From Picocystis sp. L7 (taxonomy: Eukaryota > Chlorophyta > Picocystophyceae > Picocystales > Picocystaceae): 64,000 nt of DNA. Under the pieces are notes generated by a model. It worked only from the letters and a program-made list of their open reading frames with translations, made no database searches and was not told the DNA's origin. Each line of letters begins with the position of its first letter. Within the stretch, counting starts at the first letter, position 1. The position numbers were made by a program, and so were the translations under genes. Shown one piece after another: positions 29,132-42,525 of this stretch. Location: NCBI GenBank assembly GCA_020975725.1, contig QXJR01000027.1, forward strand, positions 868,001-932,000, written 5' to 3'.

Positions 29132-29473
29132 AGGTCCAGGCCAGCACCACGAGGTGGAAGGCGACATCCTCGCACAACCGTGCTGTCAACGGGAGAAAAA
29201 GTGCGCTTTATTCAATGGAAGGTCGACAGGCGAGCGTCCGAAAGTACCGTGACCAAGGCAATCGACGGATCGAGCCACGTTCAAGGCCGGCCTCCGAACG
29301 AAATTCCGCCGGTGCTTCCGACACGAAGGCGTGCAGGAAAGAAAAGCACAGATCCACCCGATGAAGCTCGTGGTTCGGCCCGGACATCGGCCGTTCGAGG
29401 CAGGTTTTCACGTGGCGAAGTGCTTGCCGAAATGGACCGGTCCCGTGGCCAGGACGAAGCTTGGCATGCCGAC
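29132..29473. other. Spacer between the small membrane protein and RPF2
   Basis: Several short basic ORFs run through here, for example 42 codons from ATG 29361 ending close to the RPF2 stop, but none is recognisable. It should contain the 3' ends of both flanking genes. Confidence 0.45.
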
Positions 29474-30418
29474 TCATTCCTCCAAGTGAGGCTCGTTCTT
29501 TGCGTCTGCAGCGGCGGCTGCAGCCTCTCGCCTCTCTCGCTTGAAACCCTTCATCTTCTTGTACACTATGGAATCAAAGTCTTGCTGCGGGACATACAAA
29601 CGTCCCCGTTTTCCCATCACCGGATCGTCCGTCACGTTCTTCACTTTCTTTGGTTTGATGCCTTTCGGCACACGGTGGGCTTCCTTGGCCATGGATGGCA
29701 AGGCTTCCCTCGCACGTCGTACGCGGAGGGTGATGGCAGGTCCGATTTCCTCGAGCTTCACGTTGGGAACGCGGGTGCCGCTCTTTTTCAGCACCACCGC
29801 ACAATGCTTGAACAGAACCCTCCCGCCTTCCAACGCAGTGCACAGTACGACGCTATCGAGTCCCTTGAGATTGATTTTGGACACGTTTTCTCCGCGAAAC
29901 ATGTCCAGCAAGATCAACCTCAGTTGCTTGAGCTTGGGATCGTTCTCGAACCCTTCCCCGGCGAACGCGAACATCGGTTTTCCTCCCAGGTGCGGTTTTT
30001 GCTTGCTGTCTTTCTTCATCTCGTAGAAGGAGGTGAACGTTTCGATTCCCACCTCCACCATGTCGTACAGGTGTCCGTCGAAGAACCTTCCTAGCACAAG
30101 GTTGTGTGGTCGCTTCTTGGAGTGCGAACCCAGCATAAACAGGGCGCAGTCGGTTTTCTGCGCGAAGAACTCGAGATCTGCTTCCCCTCCCGCTTCGAAC
30201 GGCTTGACGTTCTCGTTCTTCCTGGTCAACCTTTGTCCCCTCCCGCGCAGCAGCAGTTGAAAGTCCCGCATGGCTTCCTGCACGGTCGAGCTTGCTTTCC
30301 CGCCGCACAGCAGGATCGCCTTTTTCGCATCTTCCACTTCCTTGGGCGCTCGTTTCAGCAGGGCGCGTCTCCCTCTTCCCGTCTTGGCCTCTTCCAAGGT
30401 CGCTGTACCGCTGGGCAT
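29474..30418 (-). CDS. RPF2: Ribosome production factor 2, Brix-domain protein
   Basis: This 314-residue protein carries the RPF2 Brix-domain signatures: RGRRALLKRAPKEVEDAKKA, LFMLGSHSKKRPHNLVLGRF, GKPMFAFAGEGFENDPKLKQ, RLILLDMFRGENVSKINLKG and GGRVLFKHCAVVLKKSG. A basic C-terminus follows (KGIKPKKVKN and FKRERREAAAAAADAK). With RRS1, RPF2 recruits 5S rRNA, uL18 and uL5 to pre-60S particles in the nucleolus. The start at 30418 is the first ATG; the frame is open to 30475 but only with a GTG. It is immediately downstream (261 bases) of the GIP1_N/UBAP2-like gene on the same strand. Confidence 0.93.
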   Translation of the reverse strand: MPSGTATLEEAKTGRGRRALLKRAPKEVEDAKKAILLCGGKASSTVQEAMRDFQLLLRGRGQRLTRKNENVKPFEAGGEADLEFFAQKTDCALFMLGSHSKKRPHNLVLGRFFDGHLYDMVEVGIETFTSFYEMKKDSKQKPHLGGKPMFAFAGEGFENDPKLKQLRLILLDMFRGENVSKINLKGLDSVVLCTALEGGRVLFKHCAVVLKKSGTRVPNVKLEEIGPAITLRVRRAREALPSMAKEAHRVPKGIKPKKVKNVTDDPVMGKRGRLYVPQQDFDSIVYKKMKGFKRERREAAAAAADAKNEPHLEE

Positions 30419-30678
30419 GGCGTCGGTTGGAAGCCCCGCCGCCACTCGTTCGGTTCGTGGTGTCTTCGGGTTCACCTCCCCCTTCTACGGGATGGGGGAT
30501 CCTCGATCGATCCATGCAAGGGACCCGATCGAACCCGAAGAATCGACCCGGAAAGGGCCAGGAACGAAGGCATGGGAAAGGACAGGGAAAGAGGAGGGGA
30601 GCAAAACAGACCGTCCCATGGGACCACCCCAAACACGCCCAACCAAGGCAAAGGGGTCCACATGGCCACACTGGTTAT

Positions 30679-32965
30679 TTACAGACCGCCCTGCGGATGC
30701 TGCATCCCCAAAGGCTGACCGTAGGGCTGGTACTGTCCGGCGTACGCACCACTCGATGGGGCTGCGAAGCTTCCTTGCTGGTAACCCCCCTGGGCCATGT
30801 TGAAGTAACCACCCACGCCGTAATCGCCAGGCATCATGCCTGGAGCACCAACAGGGACATGGGACACGCCTCCATCGGACTGGGAACCCATCGTGTACGA
30901 AGCGTGGCCGCCTTCCGTTGCAACCGGACCGCTCGACCCGTACGCTTTCGTGGCACCCGATCCATAACCAACAGAACCGACACCAGGGGGTGCAGGACCG
31001 CCGCCCGGATGAGCGCTGGGCTTCGCCCCGCCGGATGGTGCACTTGGGTACCCAGGAGCGCCGCCCTGATGCGCATATCCTCCAGCAGGAGGTCCGTACG
31101 GGTTGTAAGGATTGGGCATGTAGTACGCGGCAGATGGCGGTGCCATGTACGGGTAGGTTGGGTACATGGCAGGACCGAACTGCGCACTCATGCCAGGAGG
31201 CACACCGGGGGTGTTGTATCCGGTCATGGGGGGCATGGGTGGGGCGGCGGTCGTCATGGGGGCGCCGGTAGGGGCTGCCGCCTGCTTCCTCCCTTCCTCG
31301 TGGAGACCAGCTGCTCCTTCTTGGCGACGCTGACCAGAAGCTCCTTTGCTCTCCACTTCTGGAGAGACGAACGGCTGCGTCGGCTGCATGTGGGGAACCA
31401 TGAAGGGATAGTTGCCCGGCTGCAAGCCATAAAACTGCGGGGCCTGACCCAAGCCCGGGGGGTGTCCCCCGGCACCTCCAGAAGCAGGGGTGGATGCTGC
31501 ATGGCCGGAGGAAGGGACGGAAGCCTCTTCGTTCTCCGTCGCCTTGCCTTGCAGCGGGGCAGGCAGCGAGTACTCCGACAAGGAAGAGGCCCCGACGTGG
31601 TCGTACTCGCTCGTCTTTGGTAGGTCGATTTCGTCCGCGCCTTGGCCGGAAAACGTGGAACTGTACGCACCCCCGAATTCGGGCAATCCGCTGTTGTTGA
31701 CGCTGATCTGTCCAAACTGCAGGGGAAGCTGCTCCACGTCTGGGACCAGCGTGCCTGGTGGTAGCACGGGTCCTTTGGTTTCCCTCTTGTTCGCGTAGCT
31801 GGACATGTCCCGTTGTTGGTCGCCAAAGGGGCCCAGCGAGGACACCCTGTCTTTCCAGGAAGCCTGGACTTCCTCTGCAGGTTGCTGCTGCCCCCACGTA
31901 GGGATGTCTTCTTCCCTGTCTTGTGCTACGCTCGCGCTGGAAACCTGGGCGTATCCTTCTTCCTGCGTTACGGGTGCGCTTTCTTGGGTGGGTACAGGCT
32001 GTCCTTCCGGGGCTTTGGGTCCTTTCAGGATATCGGTGAAGGACCTACCAGACGTCGTGCTTGCACTTGGTGGTCTTGCATTGGTCCTGTTCGATCCACC
32101 CGCAGCAGGTTTGCCCGAGGGATCTGCTTTGTGTGCCGCGTCCGTCGCCACGACAGGCCTGGGTACCGTTCGCGCCGGGGTCGTATCGGTCAGTTTTCTT
32201 TTTTTATTCTTCTTCTCTCGACCGCGTTCCTTCGTTGACCCTCCATCGTTCATTCGTCCCGTTCGTACCTCGTTCCGTTGGCATGGGCTCGGTGTTGACG
32301 GACGGTCCTGTTCGTGTTTCGATTCCCCAAGTTCGCCGCGCCTCTTCCCGCTCCTTGCCCGTTGGTTTTGGGAGGCGCGTGTCCGACGTGTGAGCCGCCC
32401 TTTTGCGTCCCCGCACCGGTTCCTGGTTTCTTCGCATCCGACGTCCTGGCGTTCGTCGTCGTCTCGTCGACGGTCGGGTTGTTCCGTCCCTGTTGGTTCG
32501 CGTTTCCGATCGAGGGTCCTCGTCGCGTCAGCCGATCGAACGCGTGCGTCCTTCGCGGACCGTTCCGCGCGACCTTCCTTCGGATCGCCCACCTCTTTCT
32601 TGTGCGCTCTCTTTCCGCGCTTGGTGGACACTTCTTCGAAGGGATCTGCGTCGTCGTCGTCGTTTTTTTTTTTTTTTCATGCGGTTCGTCGTGTTTCTGC
32701 GTCAGCCGTTCCGTGCTATGCGCCGCGTTTCTTTCGTTCCTGCGTTGGTTTTCTCTTCCTTCTTCCTTCTCCGTTCCTTCGTTTTCGTTCTTTTCTATTT
32801 TTTTTTTCACGTACGATCGATCAGCAGGTGCGTGGCTCGATTGACGTCTTGTTCGCATTCGGCCAGCACGGCTCGCACGTCTTCTTCGTGGGCACCGGTG
32901 ACTTCCATCACCCGTTCGACGGTCCTTCGACTGGTCCCCGCTTCTCCGCCTCGTTTGGGCGCCAT
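30679..32965 (-). CDS. GIP1_N / UBAP2-like protein with one intron (32646-32814)
   Basis: The model has two exons. Exon 1 (32965-32815) encodes a UBA-like GIP1_N domain: SRRTVERVMEVTGAHEEDV, then AVLAECEQDVNRATHLLID. The donor GTACGTG and the acceptor ACGACGCAG bound a 169-base intron. Splicing gives HPFEEVSTKRGKRAHKKEV, the same continuation seen in plant GIP1 (DPF.EVKSKRDKKK), and the phase agrees. Exon 2 encodes a basic and Gly/Pro/Tyr/Gln-rich, disordered protein with a short LPLQFGQISVNNSGLPEFG element. That element resembles the LNVQFGALEFG...LPEFG motif of animal UBAP2/UBAP2L (Lingerer). Total length is about 705 residues. The family takes part in RNA granules and mRNA regulation or co-activation. 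The exact role here is inferred. Confidence 0.72.
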
Positions 32966-33200
32966 GGTGTCCTTTTCCTTCTCTCTTCCCTTCTCTTCCA
33001 CGTGGCGTTGGATCCGACTCGGTTCCAGATCCCCCTCCTCCGCTCGGCGGTGTGGTCGTTCGGACGCGCCTCCGTCTCGTCTCCGGGATCCTCCCCCACC
33101 CCTGCTGTCCTCGTCTGGGAGGGGAGGGAAGAGGGAAGAGGGAGGGATGAGAGATGGATGGATGGGGGATCCGAAGGGAAGGGTGCTGGATCGAAGGTAG

Positions 33201-35853
<2,653 letters not shown>

Positions 35854-35942
35854 ATATGCCTCCGTGTTCGAAGCAATTATAATAAATCGTCGTTGAAGCG
35901 ATGAAGCAGGAGCCTTCCATCTATCAACGTGTCCCCCGGTGT

Positions 35943-37982
35943 TCATGCAGCAGCCGCACTCTCTGCCACCACGTTGTACGTGCACTTTTCAGGGAATCCC
36001 TCATCCTCCTCGTCTTCGAGTTCGTCGTGCCATCGAAAGGATCCACTACTTCCTTCCAAGGCAACTGCTTCCGCAGTGCGCAACAACGTCTCCGGGCGAG
36101 GGACAACAACAAATTCGGCATGCCCCGTGTACGGGTCCACCTCGAGGAGACTCCCAACCGTAGCGCCCAACCCTTTCACGTCTTCTCCCCAATGCAGTAC
36201 CGCGGCATGGAGGAGTCCCCATCCTGCGGCATCCCCTCCGATGCGTATCAAGTGGGGAAGGATGCACCAGTCCTGGCCGAGAGGGAGGGGAGACCTGAGG
36301 GCTCCGGCCATGGAGCACCCATGGCCCACTCCAACAAACTTTGCCCCCATACAAAGCTGAAGGAAAATATTTTGCCACAGCCCCGAACAATGCAGGGCCT
36401 TGGTCAGGTCCATCAAAAGGACCTCCGCTGAGCACCGCGTGCAATCAGATTCCGTTCCAGCTGTCCTCTTCTTCCATGGATTCTCCAGAGCGATGTCCTG
36501 GACGTCTTCTTCTACGTCAATCATTATTGCGTTGGCCTGGAACGATGCGGCAAACTCTTCGTCAAGCAAGCCACTGTCCATGCACTCGGCTCTTTGTGGA
36601 AGAAGGGACACCGTGGTCCACTGGATCCACGGTGTGGAACTCAGGACCGTGGCTGCAGCTGGGGATGCCTTCCCCGAGAAATTGCAGCAAACATGCAATC
36701 CAGTAAGCAGAGAATCGCATTTTCCGTCCATATCTCGTTTCTCCATCCATGCCAAAGACTCGGCATGCAACATCGACGCTGCCACGCAAGCAGGAAACTC
36801 CTCTCGAGCCGAAGGCAAGAGCATCAGCGGTTTCAAACCCAGCGGAGTGCTTCGGAGCATCTCGTGAAGTGGAAGTGGAGGGTACCGGATTCGCACCTTT
36901 AAATCTCCAACAGGCTGTCCCCAGGGATCAACGGGGTCATAACAGCCTTCCCCGGGCAGGAGTACCTCAGTATTCCCTCCCTTTCCCCCTTGCAGGAGGG
37001 AAGTCTCCATGACGTTGGTGCAACAGCACAGAACCTTGCGATTCAAGGTATTCACTTGCTCGAAAGCCCAGACGTCCCCACGCAAGGGCGGGGAGCCCAC
37101 AATTTCTAGGTTCTTGATGCCCGCGCGCTTGAACTTAGAGTGGGGCTTGGTGCGGAGGACAAATACCAGATCGCCAGGAAGAGTGTCCACGGTTTCATCT
37201 CCTTCACTCTCAAAATCATGCTTGATGCCATCTCTGGACCCTTTCCGTATCACCAGATGGAAGTGCTTCACACTGTCGTACTCGAAGCCGTGCTCGTCGA
37301 CGCGCCGCCTGCTGTGCTCCACAGTTTTCGTGCAGCCACTATGCATTTTCTCCATGGACACCCAAACCTGCTTCTCGGTGGGCGCGTTTTTGTGGATCTT
37401 GCCTTTTTGGCGTCGTAGCCTGGCGAATTCTGCGATTCCCTTGGCCCGCATTCTCTGCTCTTCCTCCGAGAGGGGGGCAGAGGTGGCGCCCGGGTTCCGT
37501 TTGATGTAATCGCGAGCTTTATCGTAGCATTCTCGCAGGGTATCGTCCATCAGCACGTCATAGGCTTCAATCAGTTCCTTGAATCTTTCGTTGATCGCTT
37601 CCCTTTGCATGGGGGTCGCATTTCTCTGCTTGTCTGGGTGGTACTGCAATGCCAGCCTCTTGTAGGCTGCTTTGATCTCCGCTTGCGACGCGCATCTGTC
37701 CACCCCCAAGAGTTTGAAGTAGTCCTTGTGCGGATCGAATTTCCTCCCAGCACTCCCAGCATCCCCGTCGTCCAGTGCGTATTTCTTCTTGGCCTCTTCG
37801 GCATCCTTCTTGCGTTGTTCAGGGTCGCGATAGGCATCTCCTTCTCTTCTCTTCCTCTCTGCTTCCCTCTCTTCCTCCTCCCTCTTCCTACTTGCTGCCT
37901 TTTCGTGCATTTCTTTCATGAGCCTGTTGAAGGCCTCCGGATCCGTGACTTTCACCGGACCTCCGCTTCGATTTCGTTCCAT
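35943..37982 (-). CDS. J-domain co-chaperone with an unusual C-terminal module
   Basis: The conservative start at 37982 (MERNRSGG) gives 679 residues. A charged, Glu/Arg-rich helix (about 25-70) leads into a J domain (about 87-155) with the HPD motif at 115-117. A DnaJ-type substrate-binding region follows (KIHKNAPTEKQVWVSMEKMH onward), ending with DPWGQPVGDLKVRIRYPP. There is no zinc-finger region, so it is type-II like. About 300 further residues (from LPSAREEFPACVAA to the end) are unusual for J proteins and not recognised. They contain VGVGHGCSMAGALRSPLP and a Cys-rich part. An Arg/Ser-rich upstream frame (to 38570) could encode a targeting peptide or be non-coding. It converges on CDC5L. 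Confidence 0.72.
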   Translation of the reverse strand: MERNRSGGPVKVTDPEAFNRLMKEMHEKAASRKREEEEREAERKRREGDAYRDPEQRKKDAEEAKKKYALDDGDAGSAGRKFDPHKDYFKLLGVDRCASQAEIKAAYKRLALQYHPDKQRNATPMQREAINERFKELIEAYDVLMDDTLRECYDKARDYIKRNPGATSAPLSEEEQRMRAKGIAEFARLRRQKGKIHKNAPTEKQVWVSMEKMHSGCTKTVEHSRRRVDEHGFEYDSVKHFHLVIRKGSRDGIKHDFESEGDETVDTLPGDLVFVLRTKPHSKFKRAGIKNLEIVGSPPLRGDVWAFEQVNTLNRKVLCCCTNVMETSLLQGGKGGNTEVLLPGEGCYDPVDPWGQPVGDLKVRIRYPPLPLHEMLRSTPLGLKPLMLLPSAREEFPACVAASMLHAESLAWMEKRDMDGKCDSLLTGLHVCCNFSGKASPAAATVLSSTPWIQWTTVSLLPQRAECMDSGLLDEEFAASFQANAIMIDVEEDVQDIALENPWKKRTAGTESDCTRCSAEVLLMDLTKALHCSGLWQNIFLQLCMGAKFVGVGHGCSMAGALRSPLPLGQDWCILPHLIRIGGDAAGWGLLHAAVLHWGEDVKGLGATVGSLLEVDPYTGHAEFVVVPRPETLLRTAEAVALEGSSGSFRWHDELEDEEDEGFPEKCTYNVVAESAAAA

Positions 37983-38885
37983 CTTCCTCCGGTTGATCTC
38001 CTGGTTCCTTTCGGCGATGGACTGTTCGCTTCCCCTGCACGTGATGGGTTCGCAGTCCCATGTTCGATTCCCAATCGGCGACACGTCAGTCGATTCCCGT
38101 CCAGGCGCACGTGCTTGTTCCTCTCGCCAGCTCCGTCCTCGTCCACTCGAAGGACCTCGACCTCGCCTGGCCTCCACCGTGTTTTCACGCACCACAGGGC
38201 CAGCGAGGAATCCACCATGGCGTCGGATGCGATGCAGTCGACCTGCGGTCGACGAGCGGGAAGCAAGGCGCGAAGTAATGGATGCGAACAATCGAAATTG
38301 GCGTTGCAATGGCGAAGATGAGACGCGACGAATGGAAGCGCAGTGGGAAGCCCACCCACGTGCGGAAAATCGACCCGTGGCCGTGGAGGAATCCATCGAG
38401 CGGTGGGAGAGAGTCCTCGACGGGAAGGGAAGGGAAGGCGCCCGCCTGGACGCGAAGAGTCGCCCCTGCCCGCAGAGGACGAGTGGGTGGTCTTGCAGGT
38501 CCTCGACATGCGCGGTCGCTTCGGGGTCGGAAGGACCGAGGGTGCACTCCCCGGTGTCTCCGAGGGGCATGACCCGGATTCCTGGCGATCGAGATTCGAA
38601 AGGACCGGCTTGAAAGGGATCGCAGCCGGGTAGACCGAGGGAGATTCTCGTTCATTGGGTCCGATGGAAAAGGAAGCACCGTTCCCTGTCATCGAAAGGA
38701 AGTTTCCTTCCCAGGTTGAAAAGGACACACGGAAGGGTCGCCATGGAAACGGAGAGGAAAACCATGCAACCAAGAGAGGGATACCGCACAACATTGCAGA
38801 ACGCCCAATTTCGAACTCGGTTCAGGTTTCAGAACGGAAGCGCCGAAAAATTGGGAAGTTGAGCACACGGCAAGCGAAACAGGAT
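37983..38885. other. Region upstream of the J-protein and downstream of HRQ1
   Basis: The J-protein frame remains open to 38570 and encodes an Arg/Ser-rich, acid-poor sequence (RQFRLFASITSRLASRSS), which could be an organelle-targeting N-terminus. A possible acceptor, CACGTGCAG, near 38036 (minus strand) would instead make this an intron with an unseen first exon. Beyond 38570 nothing is recognised. Confidence 0.45.
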
Positions 38886-41800
38886 TCATTCTCCACTCGG
38901 CAGCGTGCGCACACCCTTTTCTTCCTGCACTGTGCATTCGAGGATGCGAATGCTTGCACCCTTGTGGAGAACCGAATTGTACTCCACGCAACCTGTGTAC
39001 TGGATGCAAGCAGGGCATCCTGCCTCTCCAGTGCAAGGGCACTCGCTCACCAGCTCCAAAGCCCTCTCCAACAGGTCGCTGAAAATGGAGCCCACCCTGG
39101 TTGACAATCCCACCCCTCCGGGATGCTTGTCGAAAACAAGTATCCGCTCCGGCCTGTATCGCGTGTCGTAAGGGTTGTCGCACTGGGTCCCCAAGTCATT
39201 CCTTCCACACATGACGTACAGTGGCACGATGTTTAGGAGAGCATGGCAAGCACCGTGCAGGCCCTCCCTCCATGGAAGGCCCTCGTCCCGCAGCTTCTGC
39301 CTGGACCAATGTGGAACCCTGATGTACGAAGCAATGGTTTCATACTGCAAGTCTGGGAGAAAGAGTTCCGCCGAATCGAAGCAGATCCCAGACCCTTTCC
39401 GAAAGGAATTGTAGCCAAACCATCGTTGGGTCACTATTGCACGTGCACTGATGGAAGAGGAGCTGGGTACCACGCCGCCCTTGGCACGTCTTTCAGGAAA
39501 CGCGAGCGTCCCTCCTACAATCTGGATGTCTGTGTAGTCTGCCACAGAGGTGTAGTAATCCACCTTTAGCGGGCGAACGTATGCGATGCGGCTATCCAAG
39601 TCCAGTTTGTGGCAGTGGTAGGTACGTCCTTGGTGCATGTATATCGCGCCCTCATAAATCTGAAAGAATGCTTTCTGTTCTTCGATTTCCTCCAACACCT
39701 TGTTTCTTCCCTCTTCAATCACCACGTAACGGGCGCAGTTTATTTCCCTCAAGGAGACTTGGCGTGCCGGCATTTCCTCCCCCCCTATGTAGTGAAGGGC
39801 TTGTGCCAAGGGGTGCTTGGGGTGACGTCCAAGGATACCCTTGCCAATAAGCTTTTCAGAGGCTTGTCGTGCAGCGGCCGTGAAGTATTCCACGTCCGAT
39901 CCGTGGGCGTCCAATGGAATTTCCGCAGCGGCACACATAAGATGCTGTTCGAGCAGTACTTCGTTCGTGGGATCAACGCACAGATCCTCTACTGAGCCTC
40001 CAAACAGTTTTTCCGGATGCCGCACGAAGTACTGGTCTAGCGGACCATCCCATGCAACAAATATACCGAGAGAGGTCTGTTCTCGCCGTCCTGCTCTTCC
40101 TGCCTGCTGCTTGAAACTCGCATAAGAACCTGGGAATCCCAGGTGCAGGGTGACATCAAGACTTCCGATATCCACGCCGAGTTCAAGGGCATTGGTGGCA
40201 GCGACTCCTAGCAAATCTCCTCGAAAAAGCCGGCCTTCCACCTTCCGCCTCTCCTCTGCACTGTACCCACCACGATACACCGATATTCGGTGAACAAGCC
40301 CCTCGTCCACATCGCGCAAAAAGTCCGTGGCATAGGAAAGCACGAGCTCGCACAACTTGCGCGTGGCGCAGAAGGCAATTGTCCTCAGACCATGCTGCAC
40401 ACACTCTGCGAGCAAAAACGCAGTCTCCACAATTGGTGAGACACGGTGGTCCTCCGTCCTCGTACCTGCTGCACCGTGGCGTGCTTTGCGCCAGTCAGGA
40501 AACTGCCTCCCCTCCTCGTCCAACGCTGAAGTTGTTGTCTTTCCTTGAGAGGAAGCTCCGGAACGATGTGCTCCTGAAGAGGGCGGGACCCCTCTTGCGA
40601 GGACACGCACAGGGCGTGCACGACAACTCCTGCATGGAGCTGCAGCATTATCCCATCCAGCAGGGCTACCAGGGGCGTACGATCGAGAGACAACAGGATT
40701 GCTCTTGCAACTGCCAATGGCAAGCTCCTCCTGGAATTGAGCATCGGTCACCGCTCCCAATCGCGCCCCCGCTCCTCTGACCGTCCGGCTGTCTCGCTTG
40801 GCCTGGCGCTGTGCTTCTTGTTCTGCACGGCGTTTCCCCTCTGCCCTGTTCCGGGCTTCAGCGATGCCTCTCACGAGGGGAGGATTCCACAGCAAGAACA
40901 ACTTGCTCCCGCAAGGTGAGCTGTCTTGGTCTACCACTTCGAATGGGGACACTCCCGTGAGGATGGCTGCATGGGAGGCAGGGTTAGGCAGCGTTGCACT
41001 GAGGACAATCGTGGTCGGAGAGATCCCGTATGTTCTCCTGCAGATCCTGCACAGTCGGCGCAGCACCAATGCCACATGAGATCCAAAAATTCCACCATAT
41101 GCGTGCGCTTCGTCAATCACCAGATATCGAAGGTTGCAAAGTAGACGGGCGAATCGCTTGTGGTTCGGAAGCATGGTGACATGAATCATGTCAGGGTTGG
41201 TAATCCACACCCGGGCAGACCTGACAATGTCCCCACGAGCATCCACAGGGGTGTCTCCATCAAAGACGGCCACGGTCTCTTGGCTGGCCGTTGGCCCCAG
41301 GACTGCCATGGCCATCTCTTTCAGGGAATGAGCCTGATCCTGTGCTAGTGCTTTTGTGGGGAATATGTACATTGCGCAACTATTTGGGTCTTCCACGATA
41401 GTTTGGAAGACGGGTAAGTGGGCGCAGATAGACTTCCCAGATGCCGTGGCCGTGGACACCACAACATGTTTGCCTCCCAAGGCTGCTGAAACCGCCTTCT
41501 CTTGGTGAGCAAACAGGGAAGCTGCTCCTCGCCCTTCAGCGGCCTGTCGCACCGCATTTGTCAGGTTCGACGGAAACGGAGCATAGGAGGGGCTTCGTTT
41601 GGGCAGTGTCCTTTCGTGGGTGATCTGATTGGCGTAGCAAGCATGCTGCCGGAGATGTTCAACGAACTGCAGGGGTTCCATGTCGTCTTGATTCCCACAC
41701 AGCTTCAGCCTTGTCCTCGATTGATCCTGGGCTGTTGCCTGCACGCTGCGAGCAAACGCTGTGGTCTTCGCACGTTTTCGCGTGCCTGTTCCCTCGGTGT

Positions 41801-42272
41801 GGCCAATTGCAGTTGCTGAGTGTGTGCTGTTGTCTCGGTTGTCGCGCTGTTTCGCGTGTTGAAGCGTGATCTGCAGTGCTTGTTTCTGGAAGGACGGGTG
41901 CCACAGGCACTTGGTTTCCATCCTCCTCCATCGTTTGGGTAGGGTCGTCAGATACGTCCTTTGGGCTTCCCATGCGACGGCGTGGAGCTCTCTTCGACAC
42001 GTTCTCCTCATCAGCTGGACTTGTCTATGGCACCCCATCGTAGGCTCCACCGAGGAACCTTCGCCACGTTGGTTGCAAGGTATGGCGATGGGATCCTTCT
42101 GTCGGAAGTGTCGCCATTGTTCCATTCCTTTCGGGCACAGAAGTTCCAATCGATCCTTTTCTTCGGCATTGATTCCTTCTTCCACCTCTCCCTTCTCTCT
42201 CGCATCCATCCACCCTTCCAAAACCCTTTCCAGCCCGGCCAAGGACGCTGGCAGTGCGCCTCGTTCCGCCAT
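38886..42272 (-). CDS. HRQ1: RecQ4-like DNA helicase HRQ1
   Basis: This 1128-residue protein is a DEAH-type SF2 helicase of the Hrq1 family. It shows LFAHQEKAVSAAL, Walker A TATASGKS, IFPTKALAQDQ, the DEAH box in YLVIDEAHAYGG, LSATLPNP, FCATRKLCELVLSY, ATNALELGVDIG and QQAGRAGRRE. The C-terminal domain has the LVSECPCTGEAGCPACIQ cysteine cluster (four Cys) seen in the MrfA/Hrq1 group. Plant HRQ1 is the closest recalled pattern (WNPPL, then PI.......AE..QHGLR.IAFC..RKLCELVLS). It works in interstrand-crosslink repair. An extra 120-130 residues of low conservation (about 40400-40800) sit between the two RecA lobes. The start at 42272 (MAERGALP) is the first ATG after the divergent promoter shared with SEC16. 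Confidence 0.9.
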   Translation of the reverse strand: MAERGALPASLAGLERVLEGWMDAREKGEVEEGINAEEKDRLELLCPKGMEQWRHFRQKDPIAIPCNQRGEGSSVEPTMGCHRQVQLMRRTCRRELHAVAWEAQRTYLTTLPKRWRRMETKCLWHPSFQKQALQITLQHAKQRDNRDNSTHSATAIGHTEGTGTRKRAKTTAFARSVQATAQDQSRTRLKLCGNQDDMEPLQFVEHLRQHACYANQITHERTLPKRSPSYAPFPSNLTNAVRQAAEGRGAASLFAHQEKAVSAALGGKHVVVSTATASGKSICAHLPVFQTIVEDPNSCAMYIFPTKALAQDQAHSLKEMAMAVLGPTASQETVAVFDGDTPVDARGDIVRSARVWITNPDMIHVTMLPNHKRFARLLCNLRYLVIDEAHAYGGIFGSHVALVLRRLCRICRRTYGISPTTIVLSATLPNPASHAAILTGVSPFEVVDQDSSPCGSKLFLLWNPPLVRGIAEARNRAEGKRRAEQEAQRQAKRDSRTVRGAGARLGAVTDAQFQEELAIGSCKSNPVVSRSYAPGSPAGWDNAAAPCRSCRARPVRVLARGVPPSSGAHRSGASSQGKTTTSALDEEGRQFPDWRKARHGAAGTRTEDHRVSPIVETAFLLAECVQHGLRTIAFCATRKLCELVLSYATDFLRDVDEGLVHRISVYRGGYSAEERRKVEGRLFRGDLLGVAATNALELGVDIGSLDVTLHLGFPGSYASFKQQAGRAGRREQTSLGIFVAWDGPLDQYFVRHPEKLFGGSVEDLCVDPTNEVLLEQHLMCAAAEIPLDAHGSDVEYFTAAARQASEKLIGKGILGRHPKHPLAQALHYIGGEEMPARQVSLREINCARYVVIEEGRNKVLEEIEEQKAFFQIYEGAIYMHQGRTYHCHKLDLDSRIAYVRPLKVDYYTSVADYTDIQIVGGTLAFPERRAKGGVVPSSSSISARAIVTQRWFGYNSFRKGSGICFDSAELFLPDLQYETIASYIRVPHWSRQKLRDEGLPWREGLHGACHALLNIVPLYVMCGRNDLGTQCDNPYDTRYRPERILVFDKHPGGVGLSTRVGSIFSDLLERALELVSECPCTGEAGCPACIQYTGCVEYNSVLHKGASIRILECTVQEEKGVRTLPSGE

Positions 42273-42525
42273 GAAGTTCCTCTTTCCCCTCCGTCCCTTC
42301 GATCTCCCGATAAACCCTATCCAAAACACGGGTGGGAACGTCGGGGTCCTTTCCTTTTCGGGAGGTTCCCTCTCCGTCCCTTCCCTTCCCTTTGAAAGGG
42401 TGGGTTGGAAAGGCCATCTGTTTCCGGTTCAGGAAACGGTTTCGTTCGAGAAAATCCCCTTCCCCTCGATCCCGACGAGGGAGATCGAAGGGGACGTCGA
42501 CCGCGACGTCCGTTCCCAGGACGCG

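Noticed and set aside
38040-38090. TTCGATTC-like T-arm resembling a tRNA fragment
   Set aside because: No pairing of a T stem and no D or anticodon arm beside it.
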